Source: Armillaria gallica
Lineage: Eukaryota; Basidiomycota; Agaricomycetes; Agaricales; Physalacriaceae
NCBI GenBank assembly: GCA_037576215.1
Contig: JBANDB010000004.1
Location: 7,240,349-7,304,348 of the forward strand
Length of the DNA: 64,000 nt
Direction: 5' to 3'
The position numbers were made by a program, and so were the translations under genes. Below are positions 32,771 to 45,399 of the stretch, in pieces. The notes below the pieces were generated by a model. The model was not told the DNA's origin. It saw only the letters and a list, made by a program, of their open reading frames with translations, and ran no database searches. Each line of letters starts with the position of its first letter. Position 1 is the first letter of the stretch.

Positions 32771-34729
32771 ATGAATGTCGGATAGATATACATACAATAA
32801 ACCAAGGTATAACACGATGAAAATGGTGACCAACTAAAGGCAACGTCATTTGCTTGATACTAGGGCTTTCGCAAGGAGAGGATATGGACAAACGTTTCCA
32901 CAATCGGACTGCGTAGAGTCTACAAGAAGGAAGGTCTTATATCAATTTCGCGAGGAGGTCGAATACTGTGCCTACGATTGAACACCGACGACAATGATAA
33001 CCTAGGAGGTGAAGAAAATGAGCTCAAAAAATGACCACTATATGACTGTACGTACGTTAATCAAAACCTGGAGCTGCGAGGATACCCCAACGGTCAGAGA
33101 CGACGGTCCAGAGCAGAAAAAAGACAAAAGAGTAGAACCTTGAAACTCCTACAGGCAACTGAATCAAATAGCGCAACAGAGACATAAGGACTTAAGAACA
33201 TACCAGATAACGCGATCCAGAGCAAGATAATTGCCGAACGAGTCAATGAGGTAGAAATATATTGCGTGCGTATTCAAAGCCACGTGGAGCATATCGAGAA
33301 TCCTGGAGAAGGGAAAATTAGGGAAGATCCAAAGACGTTGCACAGTTGCAGACCAGAGTGCGGCTACCTAATGTTTGTCAATTTGACGTTTAAATGGCAG
33401 AAGGGCGAACACGTACGGAATATCTGTAGTACCACGGGTCATGGGGAAACTTCTTGTAATATATGACAGCTTGGAGAGCCGTAATCCCGAGTAAGCTACC
33501 GATGAGTCAGCCGAGGTAGCCGGTCTAGCAGAGACTTACATGGAAGAGAGCATTGCGCCAATGTAAACGGCTCCAAGGGTCTTTCCAAGAGACGGAAGGT
33601 GGGACGACATGTCGACGCCGCACTAGAGCTCATACAATGTGGGGCCGTCCCTTATACGACGAGCGTAGGACATGAGAAATACGGCATATTGTTACTGCCA
33701 CGAGTGGTTGGCGGAGTGCGGCTTCGATGTGTTCTGATGGGTCTTCAAGGGCACGCTTATCAGGTCTCGCTGACCTTATTTAACAGAAGTTAAATAGACA
33801 GTAAGCCAAGAAAACGGAGGACGACGGTTATTTCCTTTCTACGTTCCATTCGGACGTGACTTGAAAAGGGCTACCTGTCGTCGCCTAGTAGATTCGGAAT
33901 AGAGTGTGGGGCAGAAACGGAGAAATATCGTTTTAACATAATCCTACAGCGGGCTGATGATCATGATTCTGATAACGCATCCAGGGCGGTTGGCTGATCA
34001 TACTCAGCCAAAGGGTGGACAATCAGAACGTCATCGACTCGAACGATTTGCGGTTGATGAGGCACCTATGGGGAAAACAAACTTTATCAGCGAGATCCGG
34101 GAACTGTGTACCGCATCAGGGAATTGAGAAGAAAGAATTCGGATGAAAAAACAAACTGACGACGGAAAGATGATCATCGTTCAAGGCTCTAAACGGAAAT
34201 ATGCGAGGACTGAGGAGACTTACATTCTGTCCACCGGTAAGCTTGAGCGCAGCGGAGGAAAACCCTCCGTAACAAAGGGCCAGCCTTTACGGTGACGTGG
34301 ATACCCAGAGCGTCTTTGCGAAGCACGAATGAATTGGAAGTTCCGCGAGTGTGTATGGTACCGGGAATTGGGATCAGGAAAAACTCACATCGCCTTTCAA
34401 AAGGTGCTTCCGGTTGTTCCAAACCAACGGTTAACCAAACGGATCCAGCAGATGAATGTAGGAATTTGGGAAGCGCTGGATAGCGAATGGCCACCCTCGC
34501 CAGGGCACTTTGATGACCACCTAGGCCCAAGGGTTGCAGTAAGCTGCGGGCCAAGAAATTATATAATTGCATGTGCCAGAGCAGTCCGCTCCATGAGCAG
34601 AAGAGGACGAAGAAGGGTAAAATGGATATATGGAATGACGCAAAACTTGGAGGAAGTGGTTCATGGGATGGTGCAAGATAGCGGCAGTTATAGAGGTTCC
34701 GACCAGTTGTCTTGTATCTGGAGGAAACA
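32771..34729. other. Non-coding, probably decayed gene remains
   Basis: No intact gene. Minus-strand frames such as 34572-34189 have no domain I recognise. Given the remnants on both sides, this is probably more DUF6534 debris. Confidence 0.35.
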
Positions 34730-34974
34730 AATTAGGAAGATGGGGTTGGAACGCCAGCGAGGTATCGCGGAGGCTTTGCGACAACCTGGCTTCGTCGTAG
34801 TGCAATAGCTGGGGACGGAATGTGAACGTAATGACACAGATGAAAGAGCTGTGCGACCACCGTGGTGGAACGAGAAATAAGAAGCATGCTAGCGTGTATT
34901 TTTTCCTCGGATGTTTTGCTCGCCATCACCCATTGAAATGAGTGGATCCCTGAGCAGTAAACCTTCTTTGCCAC
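34730..34974 (-). pseudogene. Possible DUF6534 remnant
   Basis: SEEKIHASMLLISRSTTVVA then QLFHLCHYV is weakly like the segment SSLAASTLIDFMQAFAMCYY of the intact gene. Judged on pattern only. Confidence 0.25.
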
Positions 34975-34979
34975 CAGAG

Positions 34980-35110
34980 CAGTGGAACATAACGATGCAT
35001 TGAGCGAGCAACAGGATCGGACGTGGCAACGGCAGCATCAAGGACTGGCGTCGTTGATTGGCCATACAGAAAAGCGCCGACGATAACCGGATGCTTGCAG
35101 AGCATCTGTG
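34980..35110. repeat. Duplicated block, arm 1
   Basis: ACATAACGATG, then a TTGATTGGCC/CGCCGACGATAACC segment, recurs diverged at 37195-37310 (AATAATTGGCC, GCCGACCGCAACC). The spacing of about 2.2 kb is similar to the period of the array at 45-50 kb. Confidence 0.45.
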
Positions 35111-35841
35111 TATAACACGGTCACTTGAATCCCCGCGACAAGTCTCCGGAGAATCAACGTTCGGACGCAGTTCGGATTTCGGAACGCCTTGCGATCAGGT
35201 GACTTTCGTAAGTGCGGGCCGAATTCTCCGCACCTAATCAGCAACTTCAAGGTTCACCAATCCTGGCGACATTTACTACTAGTTGACTGCTAGTCCAACT
35301 TGCGCTCGATGCCGAAGTCTTCGAATATCATCTTCATTCTTATACTTTCAGATTATCAAGGATTATAAGCCGGTACTCGATTTGCTAGCATTTTTTGAGA
35401 TTGTACTAGCAATCATCTTAGCCACTGGCTTCAATATGGGAAGTTGTCTTATTTCTTGGCTTTGCGCCTAATTCCCACACTTATTACAACTTTGCACGAC
35501 ATACTCTCAATGTCAAGAACCTATCCCCGGTGCAACCAGAGTCGCCGTAAAGCTCTGGTTGCGCTTCTGACACCAGTAGCCCTAGCAATACAACCACTGT
35601 AAAACCTTAGGGAGTCCTAGAACTTGGGGAGAAGGGAACCATGTCATACACACTGCGGCGATGAGAACATGAGCCCAGTGCGGTCTCCTGGAGTATACCT
35701 GGAGTATATCATGATTGACCAATCAGCTTTGAGCTTCAAGATATGCTCCAGAAGGACTCAGGGTAGCACCAGGGCGTCTATATAGCCATTGCCGCAGTGA
35801 CATAGGCTAGTAGCAACAAGAGACAATCATACCTGCGTCAT

Positions 35842-35895
35842 ACTTCGAGCGGGATTCGAATCCTGCTAACTGTAGATAGCCATTATAAGAAGCGC
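35842..35895 (-). repeat. tRNA-like element, copy 8
   Basis: Minus strand: GCGCTTCTTATAATGGCTA, then the B-box region CAGGATTCGAATCCCGCTCG and AAGTA. It is bounded by the CTTC/GAAG ends typical of the family. Confidence 0.5.
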
Positions 35896-36180
35896 GTGCG
35901 TGTCAACTGAAGTATTGATGTGGATAATCTCCTGCGGGCGCCACGGTAACGGTATACTTTCGGCTTCCCGCCAAAGCATTTTGAGCAGACGAGTTTAGTC
36001 GGTAAACGGTTTCTTGGTTCCCTGATGCTACGTCTCCTTCCAAAGGAACCACAAAGTCAAGAAAACGTTGGTGATGGTATAAGCGTAGCGCGTCGTTCAA
36101 AGCGGTATTTACTCGCAATACGGAGGAATTGCCAAACGCGAAAGACGACTAAGGCTCTGCAGATCTGAGGACGGAATACT

Positions 36181-36384
36181 TCAAAGCAGAAGAACTGACA
36201 AAGTGTCGAAGAAGCAAGGCTTCACTGGTATAACAATAAACGCTTGAAATGCTTCGCATACTTCGTCTGCCAGTTTCTGGGACAGCTTTCCGTGTCTCGA
36301 AGTAACAAAATACGCAAGCCAAAACAATGGGGGCAGACGCACCATTATATTATCGGATTTCCTGATTTCCTGAGAGAAACGCAC
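36181..36384 (-). pseudogene. Possible DUF6534 remnant
   Basis: KLADEVCEAFQAFIV resembles AASTLIDFMQAFAM of the intact DUF6534 gene, in a short hydrophobic frame. Weak on its own; the neighbourhood makes it more likely. Confidence 0.3.
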
Positions 36385-37194
36385 CCATTGCCGATGGCGT
36401 CAAGTATTTGCCCTTTTTACCTCAGGAATGTGGTTGGAATAGCTACAGGGAGGTGTAGCAGTTAGGTCCTGTGCCGCAGCAGATGTGTGCACATATGCCA
36501 AACCCGCGTGCAAAGATACATGCTATTTGGAACTCTAAATGCATCATTGGAGGACTCTTCTTCTGATGGTAAGACCGGGATCCACAACAAGGAGGTATGC
36601 GAAGCGCCGGCTGCATAAATTGAGAATACGAGGGACAGTTATCGATTTTTGAGTAGACTACATGGCAAGGACCGTAGCGGACACCTAGTAGATGAAGGAG
36701 CCTTGGCCTTTGCCCTCAGAAGGGGTAATGAAAAACATTAGCGGCGTCGATTCACCCAGTTTGGGTATTGACCAGGACTATGAAGTTACGGAAGAGCGAC
36801 TCCTCAAGATGACCAGACGTTAGCTTAGAGAACCTGAGGCAACGAAGGGCAATGATATAACGCTTCACAACGATGTTCGAAGATGCAGATTCGTGTTGAG
36901 GAAATTATCGCGGAGATGAACGGGACGCGCCGGGCTGTGCAAACTCTCAGTCTGCTGTCCCCTCGGATATTTTGCGAGCCACCGTCCATCGGGATCAGCA
37001 CTCCGGAAACTTAGGATACCGTGCAGTACACTCAGAGGCCGTTGAAACAAGGAGAGTAAAGACACCGCGAGTGGAAAAGATAGTGTAAGGAAAGGAGGCA
37101 GAGCAAGGAAAGTAGCCTTAAACAGCAGTGGAGGCTAGTTCTCTGAACTGGCCTAAAGAGATTGGTGCAAACTCAAGGAGAAGTCATGGTAACG

Positions 37195-37310
37195 GCACAT
37201 AACGATGAGAAGATAAGGGAAGACAAGAGGTAGGAATGCGACCGGTCATGATATCGGCATCAATAATTGGCCGTCGCAGAAAACAGCCGACCGCAACCGT
37301 ATGTTTCACC
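37195..37310. repeat. Duplicated block, arm 2
   Basis: Diverged copy of 34980-35110. Confidence 0.45.
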
Positions 37311-37692
37311 GGTCTCAGCTCGCCGCGGATGCATTTTGGCCAGATGACCTTTGCGTTCAGCAAAAAGTAAAAACATACAAAATTCCAGTTTCCGTGGCGA
37401 GTTCCGTGTCGACGTCGAGCGCAGATGTTTATCGCGCGCGGATGGAAGATGCATACCAATCGACGTCATCAGCGAGTTAGGAGTTAGCCCCCTGAAACTA
37501 AAACACGAACAAATAAAGTGTCGAGGAAATCAATCTGTCACGTTTCTCCTGTTTTCTCCCCCGCCCACTGCTGCGCCCGCCTGTCTCATATCAAGTTACT
37601 GTCGGTCGCTCCTTCATTCACGATTTCCTTCTCTGTTTTCCATCGACTCTACGGACTCATACCCATATACGACCACACCCAAAACAACGAAC

Positions 37693-38366
37693 ATGCGGCT
37701 ATCAAAGGTCTTACCTATACCCCTCGTCGTCGCCACCGCTGCCTCTGGTCAGTTTTTGCTGCCCGCCTTGCTGGTTTTTCTAACATTTTACGACAGCGTA
37801 CTTTGTGATAACGGAGCCAGCAGAAAATGCGCAATGGCGGAACGGCGCTGTGAATGTGATATCCTGGGAGAAGGGCGTGCTAGATGGAGTCGATTCGTTC
37901 GATGTGGAGATGACGAGGCTCAGCGAGGATGGGCTGACATATATTGCCAGTACTGGTGCGTGCACATGCTTCTTTTTCCAACCCTAACCCTCATTTTTCA
38001 CCAGTCCCCGCCGACAAAGCGTCACCATCGTCATTAAACGTATACCTCGAAGATATCCCAGCAGCCGACGACTACTTCCTGCTATTCCTGAATTCGACAC
38101 ACGGGGTGATGTATACCACCTCCCCCCGGTTTAGTGTGCTCAATTCCTCCAGCACGGCTACATCCACGTCTGGTTCGACTCCCACGCCAGATAGTGCCGC
38201 TGCTACCGTCACGGTAAGCGGATCGCCGAATCCAACACAGGGTTTCGTGACGACCTTTCCGGCTGTGTCGGGTGCACTGCCGGCTTTGGTGGAATGGAGA
38301 GCTCTCATGGGCATGGGTGCAGCGCTGGTCGCCGGCCTTGGTGGAGCCCTATGCGTACTCTTCTAG
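37693..38366 (+). CDS. Ser/Thr-rich GPI-anchored cell-wall/membrane protein (Kre9/Knh1-like Ig domain)
   Basis: Three exons (37693-37747, 37797-37955, 38005-38366) with two 49-bp introns give 191 residues. A signal peptide is seen at residues 1-19 (MRLSKVLPIPLVVATAASA). Next comes the domain typical of fungal Ser/Thr-rich GPI proteins: YFVITEPAENAQWRNGAVN, WEKGVLDGVDSFDVEMTRLS, SLNVYLEDIPAADDYFLLFL and NSTHGVMYTTSPRFSVL. A Ser/Thr-rich stalk (about residues 118-160) and a hydrophobic tail GMGAALVAGLGGALCVLF follow, as needed for GPI attachment. Relatives of this Kre9/Knh1-like fold are linked to beta-glucan assembly in yeasts; the role of the basidiomycete proteins is not established. NSTHG offers an N-glycosylation site. 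The protein should end up at the outer plasma membrane or wall. Confidence 0.88.
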
Positions 38367-38984
38367 TCTACCTTTCCTTTTTTATTTTAGCCTAGAGTCG
38401 CCGGGTTTCTGTTCGATATGTCGCGTCGCAATTGAAGGAAAATGACGGTTGGATGGACCTCCCCTCGCTTATTCATGCAAAGCCCCTCGTTATACCTACT
38501 TTATATTTATTTCTCGGGCCTAATGTACTAGGATTCTCTTACACTCGCATTCCAAACATGAATCCATGATCGGCGGGATTTTCGTGCTGCGCTGTGGGGT
38601 TTATACTGCGCATCCACCGCCGTTTTCGTAATACATTTCTGCGTCTGTCGCCACCGCCGCATTGACGTACTCTTTCTTCGCTACCGGCGGGACAGACCCA
38701 GCTGCATGTGGCCAGTCCCGCAGTCTCCGGGTCTCACCATTATCCCAGCATCTCTTGCATACAGTTGCCCGTAGAACTCTCTGGGGGTTTCCCGTTCTTC
38801 GATTCGATTTAACACTTATGTAGTATGACTGGAGAACGGTAACTACAATGAGGTTCCACTGTAATTTGCACGGCTCGCGCAATGAACAATGTACATTATT
38901 TAAATAAACAAATGTTGAAAAGTTGAAACTTGAAGCTTGAACAATGAAGGCTCAAGAGTCAAGTCTGCACGTAGATGCAGAGGG
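38367..38984. other. Intergenic, 3' region of GPI gene
   Basis: No gene seen. A minus-strand frame at 38601-38882 has no domain and no splice support. Confidence 0.45.
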
Positions 38985-38990
38985 AAAAAA
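38985..38990 (-). terminator. Pol III terminator of tRNA-Gly
   Basis: Six T in a row on the minus strand, 22 bases after the tRNA 3' end, as required for RNA polymerase III termination. Confidence 0.75.
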
Positions 38991-39012
38991 GCAAATGGTA
39001 TGCAAGTCGTCA

Positions 39013-39091
39013 TGCATTAGCGGGGAATCGAACCCCGAACGCGGCCAGTTGAAATGGGAAGACCACATGTTAACCATTACACCACTAATGC
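39013..39091 (-). tRNA. tRNA-Gly (anticodon CCC) with short intron
   Basis: The acceptor stem GCATTAG pairs fully with CTAATGC, and the discriminator base is A. The A box is TGGTGTAATGG and the B box GGTTCGATTCC, in a well-paired T-arm (CGGGG/CCCCG). The anticodon stem TGGTC pairs with GGCCG only if about seven bases after position 37 are removed as an intron. The loop then reads TTCCCAT with anticodon CCC. Total length is 79 nt, about 72 after splicing. Unlike the tRNA-like repeats in this window, it has every arm. Confidence 0.88.
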
Positions 39092-39850
39092 ATTAAATTT
39101 TAGGCTAACGAATGAGTTTATAAAGCCGGTAGTGAATTGTAATCTCTATCTCGCAACATATAGGTAAGATCATAGTTTTCTCACTGGGCATACCAGCATA
39201 TCAAATCATGACGGGGCGCCAAATAGCCAGGCACATTGTGTTCCTATCCCAGGATCCAAATGACAATACAAATTAGAATCATTTGGATCCACGAAAGCGG
39301 CCTCAAAGAGACCAATATTTCGCAAGCACACCTGGACATGTTTCCTTTTCACGGTAGTTATTCGTGCGACATAAGCCAAGCCGGAATGTACACGATCTAA
39401 CAAAATGTTCTTGATCATGGCAGCAGGGTCAACGGGGGTACATATCTTGAATGCAATAGCGGTTTCCTTAACATTCGTTTACCGCCAATTTCGAGGTCTA
39501 TCCGTCAATAAGATCGATCACTTTGAAACGGCCAGGCCCACAGCCCTGACATTAATGAGCAATGAGCATTGGGATCTTGTGCCGGTACCAATACCAATAC
39601 CATTCTATTGCCACAATTGAAATCCCATCAAAAGCACGAACAGCGAACAGCATCATTATTGCCATAATATTTCCACAACAAACTGCTGAAGATTATAGCA
39701 TCCGTCCGGGAAAACGCCGCCATCATCAAAGAATGTTGCTCATGCTGCCACGCCATGCAATGGTCAGTTACGATTCCACATATAGATTATGATTAACAGC
39801 GAAGTCCCAATGATACAGCATGTACAGTAAATCCAATCCAAAGTAAAAAT
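39092..39850. other. Intergenic, no gene seen
   Basis: Contains the tRNA-Gly upstream region and the 3' flank of the TPR/F-box/LRR gene. No supported coding sequence. Confidence 0.45.
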
Positions 39851-41817
39851 TCAGATCCCATAAATATCCTCGACGCCCAACGCGTCCTCACAGCCAAACC
39901 ACTCGAGCCACTCACTAACATGATACCGCCCTCTTCTCACGGGCCACCTCTCCAGCTCGAAACCACCGTCTTCACCTTTCCTCCCGCTTTTCTTCCTCCT
40001 ATGCACGGTCCAATATGTCGATGCGACTCGCACGACCCGCACCATCGGGAACCCCTGCTCGACGATACCGGCGACCTCGCCAGTTCCCATCCCGCTCGTG
40101 TCGAGCCCGATGAACCGCAGACCTGGAGGTACCCCGAGACGGAGATCCCGCATCCCAGCTACCAGCCCGTTCAGGGTGAGGCTGACGACGCTTCGAGGGA
40201 TCAGCCATGCTGCGAGACCAGGTGCTAGGTCCCTCGGGTAGGTTATCGCCAGTCCCTTGAGACCTGTTAGACTGGGTAGCACACCCCAAACTGACGCGTC
40301 AAAGCCGACAGCTTTTTGAATAAGTTCGGCGGGAACGAGAAGAGACAGTGTACGAAGGTCGATGCGGCCTCGCAAGAACTCTGCTATGGAGGGGAATAGG
40401 TCGCGGTCCGTCAGTCGTCGATTCATCGCTTGGACGGAGAAGGCAAAGTGGCGGAGGAAGGGAAGCTCTCCTTGAGCGACGCGAAATTGGGAAGAAGGAG
40501 CGCAGTCGAGGAGGCAGGTGAGGGAGAGCGACTCGAGTTGCCTGCCGTGACTGAGAATCGTCCCGATGGCCTGGCTGTTGAGAGGGAATTGTCCGAGGAA
40601 GTGGATGTGGGTAAGGTTTCGGAGCGAAAGGGCGTCGGCGGGGAATACCCATGCCGGGTTCTCCAGGGAGAGCGTACGTAGTGTTGAGCGATGCTGGGCA
40701 AGGAAAGCATGGGGGTTCTGCGCCCCGCCGTTGCCACTGCCACCACCGTGATAAGCAAAGTTGGCGATATGGTTCAAAGTGAGGGTGCTCAGCTCGAACA
40801 GCCCATCAGGGACATGCAGCGAGAGACCATTCAGCTTGGGCGAACACGATTGAAGAATCTTCAGCACGGGCAGTACACCGTCGGCGCTTGAGGATATGTG
40901 CACCCTCTTCAGATTTATCATCTTCGGGAGAGCGTTCGACAGTATTCCTGTCTGGAACGAGTTGTGGCTGTTGACGGTGGCGAAGATCCGGAGAGTGCGG
41001 ACGACACTGGCGAAGGAAGGGTCGGTAATGACGCGGGTGAGGATGTCGGCGGTTCGTTGATCTCTGTCTCTTTCTTTTTCCCATTCCCCTCCTTCTCCCT
41101 CGTCGAACGGCTGCCCCCCCTCCCCCTCGCCGAAATGAAGATCGACCTTGCGGAAGAGAAGCTGGGACGCTACGCGTGATAGAGGATGGGGGACTGAGAG
41201 GAGTGTTTTCAAATCACGACGAGGAAGAAATAAGGCTATTTCGCGCCATACTTCATTAGAGATCCGATGCCCCGTGGGAGCGAGAAGCTGGGGTTAAATT
41301 TGTCATTTACTCTGGTTCGTAACTGAGAGGGTACTCACCTTCTCCACGGCGACGGAGCGTTGGTGCAACAGTGCGGTTGCTTCTGGATTATCAGGTTCTG
41401 CGAGCAGAGCTGCGTGGAGATCTGGAGACCGACTTTGAGCGGCGTTCCGATACGGAGAAGCGTTGGAACGTACCTTCTTGGGCGCCTATAAACGAGCCGG
41501 CATCCAGTCGTAGACGAGCACGTAGGATCCGAGCCTTGGCAACGATTGATGGGGAGAGTGCATGGATCGATAGGCACGCCTGGATAGCATTTTCGATAAC
41601 GACTTTATGTCTGTCAGAGCCGCTGTTAGTGAAATATGTTCAAGAACAAATAGTGAAAGCGGCAAGCGTTAGGAGGGATTGCTGGGAAACAGTCGCACCT
41701 AGCATACTTGAGACTCGTCATTGCATAAAGTAACAGATCCGCTTTCTGGTTATCTGAAAGGCAGTATGCAACATCCCGAATGCAAGCATCGAGAATTTTG
41801 GGATTGAAAACGTCCAT
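39851..41817 (-). CDS. TPR/F-box/LRR protein (Pof3/Dia2-like architecture)
   Basis: Four exons (41817-41708, 41610-41474, 41421-41339, 41287-39851) stay in phase and give 588 residues. The N-terminus MDVFNPKILDACIRDVAYCL and the following helical repeats (VVIENAIQACLSIHALSPS, AKARILRARLRLDAGSFIGA, DLHAALLAEPDNPEATALLH) look like TPRs. An F-box follows at about residues 115-160 (HRISNEVWREIALFLPRRDL, KTLLSVPHPLSRVASQLLFR). The remaining 400 residues are leucine-rich-repeat-like (LRTLSLENPAWVFPADALSL, LESLSLTCLLDCAPSS, LRTLSLLVPAELIQ). TPR plus F-box plus LRR is the layout of SCF substrate receptors such as yeast Dia2 and fission-yeast Pof3; I infer an SCF ubiquitin-ligase role without a known target. 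The sequence belongs to a conserved basidiomycete family, is full-length, and is probably not part of the decaying F-box set. Confidence 0.88.
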
Positions 41818-42474
41818 GAATTTGGGTGTTCGGCCAGCCAGGATGGTAAAGATTAGCAGTACGAGTGAAAAGTAACGATTTATATGGACAGAAGAAGGCG
41901 AAAGGGTCAGGACGGGATGACGAGACGACTGGGAGGGTATACTGGATGATGATGGAAGCAAACGAAAATGTTCCAATGCGCCCGTCATCAAAAGGCCTGG
42001 ACTCGGAGATTAGATTAGATGACGCATGGGGATTGGGCGTCGTCGACTAGCGGATCAGCCGATCTAATCTAGGCTAGGGACAAGAAGCGAATAGACCTCT
42101 AGCGGCAGGTAATTCTACGACGTTGATTCGCCGGAGCGAACGAATTGAAGTGGGCGAAATATGACTGGACAGTACAACCTTATTTCATGGGAGCCCGAAT
42201 AGTAGCTGTATGGGGAGTGGAGAACGACGGCCACAGAAATCTTTTGACAGGGCCCTTGAGCGAGCAAATGAACTGAATAAAAATCCTGTGACAGTACAAC
42301 TAGTGTGGCATGAGAATGCTTGTCCCGGTTTCATACGATTATACAGATGCGCGGCGCTAGAGAGAATAGAATGAAAACCCAGTTCTCATTTAGTCGAAAA
42401 TCGAAAGAGAGGATGCTAAATGATACAAAATTTTCTAATACCCAACGTAAAAACCCTTCAAGAAAAATATTTTA
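41818..42474. other. Intergenic, no gene seen
   Basis: Upstream of the TPR/F-box/LRR gene and downstream of the DUF6534 gene. Open frames here are shadows or chance. Confidence 0.45.
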
Positions 42475-44002
42475 CTAAAATATTGACATTTTGACCGTTT
42501 GTCCGCCCATTCGCACCCTTGCAGGCAAGGGGGCGGGCGTAACAATGTCCCACTGGCATTCTGCTTCGCTCTGTAGGTTCTAGGGTCAGCTGGAACTGAT
42601 GAGAAAAACAAGGACGGAGAACTCACAGAACTCGGCGAAGACTTTGAGCCGGAGCTGAGGTGTTTGAGCCGGATTGAGTGTTTCAGACTAGAGCGCACGC
42701 TTGAGTGGATGCTCGAGTGCTTGAAGCGAGGCGGCATTGACATTGACGCAACCGGATCGAGTTCCTGGCGGCCTTGGATTGGGAACTGCCTTGCGTTGAG
42801 CATAGCTAAGAACGAGCCGACGTATACTATGAATTAAGGCCATTGGAAATTCTGGTATGAAGTGGAAGATAACAGAACCATACATCTTGTCAACAAAAAT
42901 TCCAGCGCGATGAATATGAGCGTGTTTGGCACAAGTACGTACTAAAACCATTGGTGAGATTAAGCATGAGAAATAATCAGGGTCTTACAGTAAACAACAC
43001 GGCCAACGAACAAGCACTCGTGATAAGTCCCGAACTGAGGGTATACTGCATCACAGCGGAGATGCGCGAATTCAGACTAGATTGATGTCAGGAATAAGTT
43101 GAAAAGACATCAGATGAACTCACTCGGACTCTATTCCCCGGCTTTTGCGGAGATAATAGCACATCGCGAACGCCTGCATGAAATCGATAAGTGTGGATGC
43201 CGCCAGGGATGACTCCATCGCCCAAGCCTTATTATCAAACACGAGGGATGAGAACGTTGGAGCCGTGTATCTATATCATCCGTCAGTTAGCACTCCCTCA
43301 ACTGAAAAGGGTACCGTACATTTCGTATGTTAGCGCTGAAACAACGTGTTAGATGGCAGTTAACGCGGAAGGAGCACTATCACACTAACCTATACCGATG
43401 CCAAAGCCACCAGCGACGCTCAGCGCCGCAAGGTACCGGAGGAACCCGCGGTGGTACCCACTCAGTAGCCAAATTCGGAGCGCGTAAAGACTTGAAGCGA
43501 AACGGCAATCAACATCGTATCATCTGTGAGAAATAGAAGCAGATAGCTACCTCTGCACAAAGAGAATGATCACGACCATTATCGCTACTTGTAGCTGGAC
43601 AAAAATAGTATCTTAGCTCCGGTACTCGTTAGCCCGGTTATCCTGAAAAGTACCTTGATCGACCAAACAATTCCCGGACCCGCTTCCACCAATCCCCTGC
43701 CGCGATTAGCGACGATATAGAAATACATCGCATGGATAGTGAGTCCGAGGTGGACCGTGTCGAGGAGGTATAAAACGCCCACTGATAGGCGATGGGCGAT
43801 CGTGTCCCGGGGGTAATTGTGAAAGTAGAAGTACGCTTGGAGAGTTGTTATCCCGAAAAGACTGGTGAAACGATAAGCGTGGGCACCCTGGGAGAATAAA
43901 ATAAAATGATAACACGCACAAGCATGCACTTAATAATCCCAAGAACACCGCACCCAGGGTGTTGTCGATCGTTTCTGGTACGAGGCTGACGAGCGGAGCC
44001 AT
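42475..44002 (-). CDS. DUF6534 multi-pass membrane protein
   Basis: Ten exons are supported by phase: 44002-43920, 43861-43654, 43594-43551, 43490-43390, 43335-43320, 43270-43124, 43076-42989, 42941-42884, 42826-42627 and 42579-42475, giving 349 residues. Membrane segments include NTLGAVFLGLLSACFLFGIT, the hallmark LQAYFYFHNYPRD, LYLLDTVHLGLTIHAMYFY, IMVVIILFVQSLYALRIWLL and the conserved DFMQAFAMCYYLRKSR, then SSGLITSACSLAVLFTYVLV and FIALEFLLTRLYVGSFLAML. Seven spans are typical. DUF6534 genes are expanded in mushroom-forming fungi; their function is unknown. If the last 47-bp intron (42580-42626, GTGAGT...CTAG) is retained, the frame runs on to 42435 (378 residues). Decayed relatives lie on both sides, and this is the only intact copy here. 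Confidence 0.88.
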
Positions 44003-45399
44003 AGCAGAGGTAAAAAGTTAAAAAGTGAAAGAAGGAACGAAACAAATGAGGGTCAGAGAAAACGGTCAAGGAGGGTCAGAAAGATGGGATGAGTTAAGAA
44101 GAGGAAGAAAAAGTCAGTTGCGGACCGAGTCAACATTTAAACAGAGAAGAACACATGGCTCCGCCGAGCACCTAATTCCCTTTCTTCGTCCTCCTCGGTC
44201 TGTTCATATGGAAATCTATATAAATGGGGAGAAATAATATAAATATCACAGCGAGGAACCGGCTTTCTTTGGTAAGACTTTGGGGAAAGATTGAGCGGGA
44301 GCGAGGACATCGACTGCCCATCGGCGTCGAATACAACCTAAACCAGATGTACCGCCATCTCCAAGAAAATAGAACCTGTAATAAACCACAGGGTCAACAG
44401 ACGACATAGAAAACGGTCATCATGAGACCAAGCTAACTGATGACGATAGGTGGCCGCGGCAAACCGCGGGCGACATAGCGGAAGCGAAACAGCCAAAATA
44501 GCTGCCCTTCCTTCGCCTCGAGCCTAGCCTCTGCAGAAAAATGAACTGTCATCCTATAATGCATCAACGAACGTAAGCTCGCGGAACAAGGATGTGGGGA
44601 GCCTCGAAAATATGAAGAAAGAGGCGGGTGCTGGCTACTGCGAATAATGCGAAGTACCACCCTCGTGCAGGCGTACACGTATGAGAAGCGCTCTTGCCCC
44701 ACGTCTTCCATTCATCGGCGACGTGGGTACCACGCGGGGGGCGTGGAAAGTGACAAGACATACATATCCATCGACCCAATCCTTGAGGGCCTTCGAGCGG
44801 TGGTTAATCAACCTCAACCAATCCCCGAACGTTCAACGAACGCTAGCGTCATCATCAGAAAGATGATTTCAGCACTTGAAAACGCAAGTATGGGTGTATG
44901 CCTCTATATCTCGGCCGATGGAGCCATCATATCCGAAATATTAATAGCCGCTTCAATTGTTTTACCCCGCCGCGCAATGCAAGTGGGAAATGAGGTCATG
45001 CAAAAGTAAGATGGGTGGCGTCGGGCGAAACCCGCACACCGGGGGAGTGCTTCCCATCAGCCTCATCAATAGTCTGATTGATACGGGTTCCGGCGATGGT
45101 TGCTAGCTTCTGTAGAACATATCAAGTGAGAACTGTGAAATCATGAAAATTGCAAGCGAAAAAGCGGACTTTGACGTGCGCGCCTGTTGGCCTGATTGTG
45201 GATGAATTCCAGAAGAAAAGAACGAAAAAAGAGGACGCACGACAAACACCGATTGGACATACATATATAGCAGTACGATAATCTAAAACTGTGAACAAAT
45301 GACGTGAGCGGGGTTCTGCGCAGAAAGGTGAGTGGGAGTTACTCACTTTGCAAACAGGTCTGACGTCCAGCATGCAAGCATGCGTTCACTTGATGTTTT
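44003..45399. other. Region without recognised gene
   Basis: A TATA-like ATTTATATAGA on the minus strand near 44215 could serve the DUF6534 gene about 215 bases away. A frame at 44647-45009 (plus) and overlapping minus frames are open but unfamiliar. The minus strand may hold another decayed copy of a neighbouring gene family. Confidence 0.35.

Noticed and set aside
38601..38882. 93-codon minus-strand frame after the GPI gene
   Set aside because: No domain and low-quality composition; it is most likely the 3' flank of the GPI gene.
39920..41179. Frames on both strands over the TPR/F-box/LRR gene
   Set aside because: Shadows of the long last exon of that gene.
44647..45009. 120-codon plus-strand frame
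   Set aside because: Overlaps minus-strand frames of similar quality, has no recognisable domain and no splice partners.
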